From Allolobophora icterica (lineage: Eukaryota; Annelida; Clitellata; Crassiclitellata; Lumbricidae), in contig OY744607.1 of NCBI GenBank assembly GCA_963556255.1, forward strand, positions 49,026,846 to 49,090,845: a stretch of DNA of 64,000 nt. Reading direction: 5' to 3'. How positions within the stretch are numbered: the first letter of the stretch is position 1; each line of letters starts with the position of its first letter. Under the pieces are notes generated by a model that made no database searches, was not told the origin of the DNA, and saw only the letters and a list, made by a program, of their open reading frames with translations. Shown here one piece after another: positions 60,301-64,000 of the stretch. The translations under genes and the position numbers were made by a program.

Positions 60301-63006
60301 CGTAAATAAATCTCTTCAAAAGGTCTCATTTTACATTTGGAGGTGAAAGCCCCTAGAGGTGAAAACCCCTAGAGGTGAAAGCCCCTAGAGGTGAAAGCCC
60401 CTAGAGGTGAAAGCCCCTAGAGGTGAATCGTCCGGAGGTGAAACGTCCGGAGGTGAAACGTCCGGAGGTGAATACCCCTAGAGGTGAATCGTCCGGAGGT
60501 GAAAGCCCCCTGAACCGTATAAATATCAGACAGAAGGGATAAGAGAGCAGTTTCGGTGGAATGGTGGCCTCTGAAGCCAGAATGGGCTGCCAGCAAAAGC
60601 CCAGCTTGCACAAAGTAGGGGAGTACCTGGAGTGAAACTAGTCTTTCAAGAGTCTTTGAGAGGAAAGAAAGATGGGAGATGGGCCGGTAATTTTGACAGG
60701 CATTTTGGTCAAGGTTTTGCTTTTCAAGGTCGGGAAAACAATAGCCCGTTTTTGGAAACAGGTAGATAACCCTCAGAAAGCGACCTGTTAAATATATAAA
60801 CAAGATATGAAGGTAAATCGTCTAAAATGTTCACCAAAAAATGGGGGAAGAGAGTCCAGTTTGCACGATTTGTGTTTGATGATCCAATTATTTAACGAAG
60901 TTCCGTTTCAAGGATTAAAGGAATCCTTCGAAGGTGTCCTCCGTGTGGGAGAATTGCGGAGGAGGGGCATAAAGAGTCTTCGCTCGAAAGTCAGCAATCT
61001 GCCATGTCATCATCCAGAGAAAATCCTCAGCAGAAAAGGAAGGAGGACCCACTCGGTGCGTACCCTGTCCCAGTAGGCCGGAGATTGAGGATCAAAGACG
61101 TTTTGGGTTGTCTTTATGTTGTTCAACCAGGCCATCATCGGTCTCGCGTTCCCTAAAGACATTTCTATTTCCCCGGGGCTTCTGTGCTAAGAGTGCCCTC
61201 TGGATAGTTATTCTGCCACTTTGTTTTTTGGCAGTGCTACATATGTGTCTTTAGTTCCATCGCATTCCTTGACCCCGGAAATGTTCATTTAGACTGTAAA
61301 ATCATGTTTCTAACACATACATGACCTTACAGCCATTCGAAGATATTCTGCCGCCATTTTTTCCGCCATTTTGTTTCTCGGCAGGGCTACATATGTGTGT
61401 TTAGTACCGTCGCATTCCTTGACCCCGAAAATGTTAATTTAGACTGTAAAATCATGTTTCCATCACATACATGACCTTACTTACAGCCATTCGAAAATAT
61501 TTGGCCGCCATTTTGTCCGCCATCTTGTTTTTCTGGCAGTGCTACATATGTGTCTTTAGTTCCATCGCATTCTTTGACCAGAAAGTGTTAATTTAGACTG
61601 TAAAATCATGTTTCCAACACATACATGAACTTACTTACAGCCATTCGAAGATATTTGTCCGCCATTTTGTCCGCCATTTTGTTTTTCCATGCAACCGTTA
61701 AAAATCCAGCTTGTTAACCGCTATTTTCGTTTTCAGCAGGGTCAGTTTAGTCTAGAAACACCTGTTAGCAAATTGTTACATGATTTGCTTCTGAAAATTT
61801 AAGTAGTAAGTTGTGTAGACATTTGAGTAAGTCATTCCCCATTGGCGGCCATCTTTTTTTGGCGCCATAATTTGACCCCTTCCGGTGGTCCGATTTCGCG
61901 AAAGTTTTAGTATGTTCTTTTCCAAGCCTAATGCACTCTAAAATCAGCATAAAAGTTTTCTTGCAATTTTTTGGGGGTCAAATGCTATATTGACCCGACT
62001 ATTTTCTATAATCAATAGAAAATAAAAACAATATAAAAACAGGCATTCTCGCTTGGGAAATTCTGTTGGAAACGGGATCGTTATTCATTCACAAACACCG
62101 CCGATGAGTCTATCTTAAAGTGACGCTATTTAACTTTACAATTTAGTACCGGTAAATGCTAAATTATATATGTCCTTACTTAATCATTCGTAATTTTTAC
62201 GTTATCAGACAAGACTTGGGACATACAGGGAGCTAGACAGACAAAGCTAGATCCTCCTTAAATGTAACGAACCTGTAGTTGAGTCAGTTGAATTGGCGTC
62301 AAAGAGTTTCTGCTTCCGAGTTGGGATCCAATTATCTTGCAGTAGTCGATCTTCAGTAGCAGCTCGTTCCAGTTCTGACGAAGGCAATCGAGACAGCTCT
62401 CCTTGAGTGGAATGGAGGATCTAGGATCATCGGAGTTGGCAGATCTGATCCAGTTTGTCTTTATCTCAGAAAGATGACGGGTTACAATCGCATTTTGGCC
62501 GGATTCCTTAAGCGCAACACTGAAAGCCTGGAACTGTTTGAAGTCACCGTTCGTGATGAAACCCAACAAAGTATTGTTCCTCTTTATCGGATCGCCTTTT
62601 ATATCCTGTGACAGTTAACTGAATGTATACTTGAATGAAAGAATGAAAGAAAGATTGCATGAATGACCGAATGAACGAACGAACGATAGAACGAACGAGT
62701 GAATGAATGAGTTATTCAGTCAGTCAGCCAGTCGTTAAAACAGACTTTCTCGAGCGTGCCCTGAACACCGACATCAGACTGGACGAATCACCTCGCTTTG
62801 TTAAAGTTAAATACGATGAGCAATTCTAATACTCTGCATGTCTATTAGTACGGATATTTAGGTACCCATATTTTCTTCTGCTGCAAAGGGGTGAGGAAAT
62901 CCAGCCTCTTGAACTCTCCCTCAAGACCGCTCTCGGTGTCAATCAGCCACAACAAGTCAGCACTGTTGGTCCGTAGAATTTCCTCCCACGTTTCCTCCGT
63001 TGTCAT
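42487..63006 (-). CDS. Tandem-CARD initiator-type caspase (gene span; nine coding exons)
   Basis: Cysteine protease cutting after Asp, likely a cytosolic initiator caspase recruited through CARD contacts. Join on the minus strand: 63006-62866, 62605-62273, 52780-52624, 51027-50939, 49813-49637, 48438-48222, 45354-45175, 43640-43534, 42582-42487. The total is 1497 nt (498 aa plus stop); every junction is GT-AG and every phase fits. CARD1 is about residues 4-92, CARD2 116-201, a short linker 211-240, the large subunit 241-371 and the small subunit about 420-498. Visible family residues are Arg268 (RHGT), His326 (MSHG), Cys369 (QAC) and Arg437 (AYR). An in-frame TAG lies upstream of the ATG, which has ACC before it. 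Vertebrate CARD caspases normally carry one CARD. Odd features are QACRS for QACxG and GTFFI for the usual GSW(F/Y)I. Family assignment is secure; orthology (caspase-2 or -9 type) is not. Confidence 0.9.
42690..42945 (-). mobile_element. Two degraded tRNA-derived SINE pieces
   Basis: 42690-42810 (GTCCCTACACAGCTAGTAACC, CTCGTTACAAGGC) and 42835-42945 (GGCATCAATCGATGG, GAGGCTCGAATCTGC) are partial copies of the SINE seen at 20690. Caspase intron 8. Confidence 0.55.
43534..43640 (-). CDS. Caspase exon 8: small-subunit core
   Basis: Completes Gly432 and encodes 433-467: DFAYREREGTFFIRYLLQVF then a helix ending SMVTE. Arg437 matches the Arg of the family's SWR substrate-binding motif. GTFFI stands where most caspases have GSWFI or GSWYI. 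Acceptor GTGAAG, donor GTATCT, exit phase 0. Confidence 0.87.
43988..45125. mobile_element. hAT-type DNA transposon (1138 bp) carrying a LINE fragment
   Basis: Ends CAGTGATGGGCAATAG and TAGTGCCCATCACTG; exact 8-bp duplications CACTTGAC at 43980-43987 and 45126-45133. TTAACTAAAA/TTTTAGTTAA repeats fill both subterminal zones. The centre is a LINE tail (44260-44820). It lies in caspase intron 7, ending 49 bp from the exon 7 donor. Confidence 0.88.
44509..44820 (+). pseudogene. LINE RT C-terminal fragment inside the hAT element
   Basis: LRFFGHVMRSDGLEKEMMLA and GRPRRRWMDEIQDVTGMNL, ending ARADSTG and stop TGA at about 44815-44817; the same tail is seen, broken, at 4443-4700 on the other strand. 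A repeat-like stretch (GGCAAACCACCCCTGTTAAC) precedes it. Confidence 0.8.
45175..45354 (-). CDS. Caspase exon 7: inter-subunit linker and start of small subunit
   Basis: Residues 372-431 plus one base. Asp-rich linker with candidate processing sites (GRTD-G at 377, SSTD-G at 405), then ANIAVFYATVEG, the first small-subunit strand. Acceptor CGTGTAG after a T-rich tract; donor GTGGGC is weak. A hAT element ends 49 bp beyond the donor (45125). Confidence 0.85.
45634..46306 (+). mobile_element. CATAGGCG hAT-family copy 3
   Basis: Ends CATAGGCGTATACTCTGG and AAGTTTACGCCAGTG; exact 8-bp duplications ACGACGAC at 45626-45633 and 46307-46314. Nonautonomous. Caspase intron 6. Confidence 0.85.
46307..48221 (-). 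other. Rest of caspase intron 6; two unexplained ORFs
   Basis: A 152-aa minus ORF (46226-46684) has a hydrophobic run (ANLALVVPCSMAVLGFRSLW) but runs into the hAT copy. A 161-aa plus ORF (46900-47385) has no recognised motif. Neither has supporting splice or promoter signals. A G run lies at 47385-47400 and palindromic GGCGAGCG/CGCTCGCC text at 48060-48140. Confidence 0.3.
48222..48438 (-). CDS. Caspase exon 6: catalytic His and Cys
   Basis: Residues 300-371 plus one base. Contains DVLILFFMSHGINGEIYGVD with catalytic His326 and KLVFIQACRS with catalytic Cys369. The donor (CTG|GTATTG) falls just after the active site, so the residue after QACR is Ser. Acceptor TCATACAG. Confidence 0.93.
48846..49557. 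mobile_element. DNA transposon with inverted ends and internal motif copies
   Basis: AATTGAAGGGCTTGCAGCAA and TAACCAGGTATGTC at the left end match the right end inverted at 32 of 34 positions. The motif CAATAACC(A/G)GGTATGTC recurs at 48863-48879, 49264-49280 and, inverted, 49066-49080, 49348-49362 and 49524-49540. Target duplication unclear. Caspase intron 5. Confidence 0.7.
49637..49813 (-). CDS. Caspase exon 5: start of large subunit
   Basis: Residues 241-299, 59 codons, phase 0 at both ends. GRVLIFSNRYF is the first core strand, ARHGTEYDEANLKNFF holds Arg268 of the substrate pocket, and SSLTSE leads to the next helix. Acceptor CTTCTGCAG, donor GTTAGA. Confidence 0.92.
49980..50125 (+). 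pseudogene. LINE RT C-terminal scrap
   Basis: DKVVQQRLRWF, a stop, HVETMPVDRIPHNALYARLD, then a frameshift into GRPRVRWIDN: the RW(F/L)GHV...GRPR.RW tail of a LINE protein. Caspase intron 4. Confidence 0.65.
50198..50336 (+). repeat. GAT microsatellite
   Basis: GAT repeats with a GGT interlude (50221-50242). Met-, His- and Ile-rich ORFs over it are artefacts. Caspase intron 4. Confidence 0.97.
50939..51027 (-). CDS. Caspase exon 4: linker between CARD2 and protease
   Basis: Completes Asp211 and encodes residues 212-240, a charged linker (KLELSSDGDRERKLSEIQSE). Acceptor TTATTGCAG, donor GTACGA. Chosen because its entry (2 nt) and exit (phase 0) match exons 3 and 5. The linker has no recognised domain, so the call rests on phase, position and splice sites. 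Confidence 0.75.
51614..52277. mobile_element. hAT-type element with a nested MITE
   Basis: Starts CGGTGCTTTTTTTCTAG and ends GCTGAAAAAATACACTG; exact 8-bp duplications CCTATACT at 51606-51613 and 52278-52285. Interior matches 23770-24035. A second MITE sits at 51731-52129. Caspase intron 3. Confidence 0.82.
51731..52129. mobile_element. Nested MITE
   Basis: Ends CAGTGTTTAATCTAG and CTAGATTAAACACTG; direct repeats GGTACCGAG (9 bp) at 51722-51730 and 52130-52138. It contains AAGTTGGAAAAGTCTGGATG-like tandem units. Confidence 0.82.
52624..52780 (-). CDS. Caspase exon 3: second half of CARD2
   Basis: Residues 159-210 plus the first base of codon 211. GFTEDMDRTSYLLKLLEKGS and QKLFDDFLEIL match the C-terminal CARD helices. 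Acceptor AATCAG, donor GTGAGT, exit phase 1. A MITE (52811-53136) ends only 30 bp upstream of the acceptor. The preceding intron is 9.5 kb and full of retrotransposons. Confidence 0.88.
52811..53136. mobile_element. MITE next to the caspase exon 3 acceptor
   Basis: Ends CAGTGCCGGCCTTAGG and CCTTAAGGTCGGCACTG, with GGGCCCCGTGC repeated inside. Flanks ATGTTAG/ATATTAG are an imperfect duplication. It ends 30 bp from the exon. Confidence 0.7.
53437..53760 (+). repeat. Direct repeat, two ~130-bp copies
   Basis: 53437-53568 and 53622-53757 share ATTCATTTTTGGGG, GATTTTGGATAT and TTCAGCAATG(A/G)TTCCTGAGC. No coding signal. Caspase intron 2. Confidence 0.75.
54236..54321 (+). repeat. GAT microsatellite
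   Basis: About 28 near-perfect GAT units in caspase intron 2. Confidence 0.97.
54492..57140 (-). pseudogene. LINE B (RT C-terminal part), split by LINE A
   Basis: Minus ORF 57114-56380 (244 aa) carries NLKINPDKTREMAII, TSIKILGVTIGEKL and YASPAWWGLISGKDKLRLEQ, the late RT and C-terminal region of a Jockey-like LINE. It is 5'-truncated. Its 3' UTR continues after the LINE A insertion to a CATTCATTCATTG tail at about 54492-54506. Confidence 0.8.
54566..56269 (-). pseudogene. LINE A, inserted in LINE B
   Basis: The 277-aa minus ORF 55965-55132 contains FLDLAKAFDTVDHKILLAKL, GVPQGSILGPILFIIYINDL and the catalytic ILFADDSNVF; 55093-54842 (IRTATSLTLFRQLVRAHAL) is the C terminus. A one-base slip at the seven-T run near 55206 separates them, and more frameshifts near 55960-56140 break the N-terminal RT. 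It ends in TGTCTTGTC repeats. The flanking 25-bp repeat starting CCGCCAATGGACGTGATCTT (about 54540 and 56270) is its target duplication. Confidence 0.88.
57292..57552. mobile_element. hAT-type MITE (CAGGGACGTC ends), copy B
   Basis: Ends CAGGGACGTCATTTC and ATGACGTTCCTG; duplications GATCTTAG (57284-57291) and GATCTCAG (57553-57560), 7 of 8. Same interior as 40445-40714. Confidence 0.82.
57663..58480. repeat. Left arm of a 0.8-kb inverted repeat with tandem units
   Basis: Contains about three units of ~130 bp built on AACAAGATGGCGGACAAAAT, CTTCGAA(C/T)GGCTGTAAG and TTCGGGTCAAGGAATGCGA. The same order, reverse-complemented, forms 61131-61995. No coding. Confidence 0.8.
58337..61130 (-). pseudogene. 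LINE C, split by a foldback element
   Basis: Minus-strand pieces: RPISHLSFLSKTLERLV and HSGFRGHHSTETALLSLLSD (60803-60530), then after the insertion DMVDHEILLQQLQLS, GVPQGSVLDPILYILF and catalytic HLYADDAQALV (59533-58892), then LDVLHWLPIAARIRCKILL (58764-58576). It ends in a CAATA-repeat tail at 58337-58362. A CR1/Jockey-like LINE with stops and frameshifts; the endonuclease region is not seen. Confidence 0.85.
59604..60516. mobile_element. Foldback element with repeat-built arms
   Basis: Two arms of about 330 bp (59604-59935; 60190-60516) are near-perfect inverted copies. Each outer part consists of about eleven tandem 16-17-bp units, TTCACCTCTAGGGGCT or TTCACCTCCGGACG. Ends GGTATCAGGGGCTTTCACC and its inverse; 8-bp duplications GTATAAAT at 59596-59603 and 60517-60524. 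No transposase. Confidence 0.88.
61131..61995. repeat. Right arm of the inverted repeat
   Basis: Reverse complement of 57663-58480 in the same order, including the LINE-tail text (GGTCTCGCGTTCCCTAAAG), the CCGCCATTTTGTTTTTC tandem units and GTTAGCAAATTGTTACATGA. Divergence is visible at many positions. Confidence 0.8.
62273..62605 (-). CDS. Caspase exon 2: second half of CARD1 and first half of CARD2
   Basis: Residues 48-158 (111 codons, phase 0 at both ends). It opens DIKGDPIKRNNTLLGFI and carries the CARD1 signature FQAFSVALKESGQ. After a linker comes the second CARD start, CLRQNWNELLLKID, with LTPIQLTQLQ at the end. Acceptor CTGTCACAG, donor GTTCGT (weak consensus). The exon joins two half-domains, as expected if a two-exon CARD was duplicated in tandem. 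Confidence 0.88.
62866..63006 (-). CDS. Caspase exon 1: first half of CARD1
   Basis: Encodes residues 1-47, beginning MTTEETWEEILRTN and ending LTPLQQKKIW, the pattern of the first CARD helices. Start ATG is at 63006-63004 with an in-frame TAG upstream. Donor GTACCT follows at 62865, phase 0. A plausible 5' UTR acceptor (CATTTGCAG) ends at 63052, so 63007-63051 may be 5' UTR spliced to an upstream noncoding exon. Confidence 0.88.
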
Positions 63007-63051
63007 GGTAGCACTACGTATCTATGGTATGGTAGCCAAAGCAACGAGATG

Positions 63052-63342
63052 CTGCAAATGATAGGAACATAACCAGATATTAATTATTTGAAGAATTATT
63101 TCGAAAGAAGTTTATTTCAGTATTCATGTTAATGCATACATACATAATACATACATACATACATAGTAGTGCATACCTACTACATACATACATATATAAT
63201 ATTACATACATAATACATACATACATAAGACATAGGCCTACATACATACATACATACATACATACATACATACATACATACATACATACATACATACATG
63301 CATACATACATACATACATACATACATACATACATACATACA

Positions 63343-63375
<33 letters not shown>

Positions 63376-64000
63376 GCATACATATATATATATAATGCAT
63401 ACATGCATACATATTACATGCATACATGATATATACATACATACATATATACGTAGGTACATACATACATATACATCCTTGTACAGAGCCTAAATATAAA
63501 ACTGTAAAAGGGATAGGCTGTAACGTCACGTGATGCGATTAAACTTAACCTTGGCTCATTTAATAGATTTTACCGCAAATTATTGAGCGTCGACATCGCT
63601 TTCGTTTTCAACAAACGATTCTTTAGGTTATTTCTCTAAATAAATCCAAAAGAAACTCAAAAGTAAACCTTTCAACTTCCATCGGTTAACACTGTAAAGT
63701 TTCGGGCGGCGACTATGACATAAATTAAAATCATGCATCTTAAAAAGACCGTCTTACGAGTAGGCGTAAACTATGACCTCACGAAACACCAACCAAATTT
63801 CGAAAGAACTTACAGTTGTGCTGCTAAGACGGTTATATGCCACTCAGTAGTCCTATATTCACAAAAACCATTATATTGTAATAATAATGAAATTCATTGT
63901 CATTTACTCTCATTTTAAGTAACCATACTTTAGAGAATTCAACTATGAACATACCGGATGAAAATTACCTAGGCTACACTGTATACACTCGCCGCGTGAC
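63052..64000 (-). other. Caspase 5' flank with CATA microsatellite
   Basis: CATA repeats run from about 63131 to 63475, perfect at 63239-63371. Tyr-Val-Cys-Met ORFs over them are artefacts. 63480-64000 is unique sequence with no TATA box or coding exon that I can identify; the 61-aa ORF at 63733-63918 has no known motif. Confidence 0.6.

Noticed and set aside
63080..63529. ORFs of YVCM or YIHT repeats
   Set aside because: Translation of the CATA microsatellite.

Overview
This is an animal (metazoan) nuclear genome window: introns begin with GT and end with AG, genes are spread over tens of kilobases, microsatellites are long, and transposon fossils are dense and nested. The gene content and repeat style (hAT and Harbinger MITEs, a Helitron, tRNA-derived SINEs, Jockey/CR1-like LINEs) suggest a marine invertebrate, possibly an echinoderm or other deuterostome. 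I cannot fix the taxon from sequence alone.

Two protein-coding genes can be assembled exon by exon, both on the minus strand and head to tail. (1) 42487-63006 encodes a 498-residue initiator-type caspase in nine coding exons whose phases all fit. It has two tandem CARD domains, then a caspase large subunit (His326, Cys369) and a small subunit. Its active-site peptide reads QACRS instead of the usual QACxG. (2) 13196-39686 encodes a 270-residue MOB2-type MOB kinase activator in five coding exons. It starts with a 17-nt coding stretch (MDWLIG) that abuts a minisatellite carrying copies of its splice donor. The caspase lies upstream of MOB2, with about 2.8 kb between its stop codon and the MOB2 ATG.

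Layout. 1-11 kb: intergenic, with a MITE in a SINE, a Helitron in a SINE in a minisatellite, LINE fragments, two copies of a CATAGGCG hAT family, a perfect 26-bp hairpin and a Harbinger element in a SINE. 11-13.2 kb: probable MOB2 3' UTR. 13.2-39.7 kb: MOB2, with introns holding microsatellites, a 943-bp hAT element, hairpins and SINEs. 39.7-42.5 kb: MOB2 upstream region, a MITE, a mariner transposase remnant and the caspase 3' flank. 42.5-63.0 kb: caspase, whose introns hold several hAT-type elements, one LINE inside another, a foldback element inside a third LINE, and 0.85-kb inverted arms. 63.0-64 kb: caspase 5' flank with a long CATA microsatellite.

The two genes act in different pathways (MOB2 with NDR kinases; a CARD caspase with apoptotic or inflammatory assemblies). 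Nothing here shows that they work together. Almost all long ORFs outside the listed exons are simple-repeat artefacts or transposon remnants.
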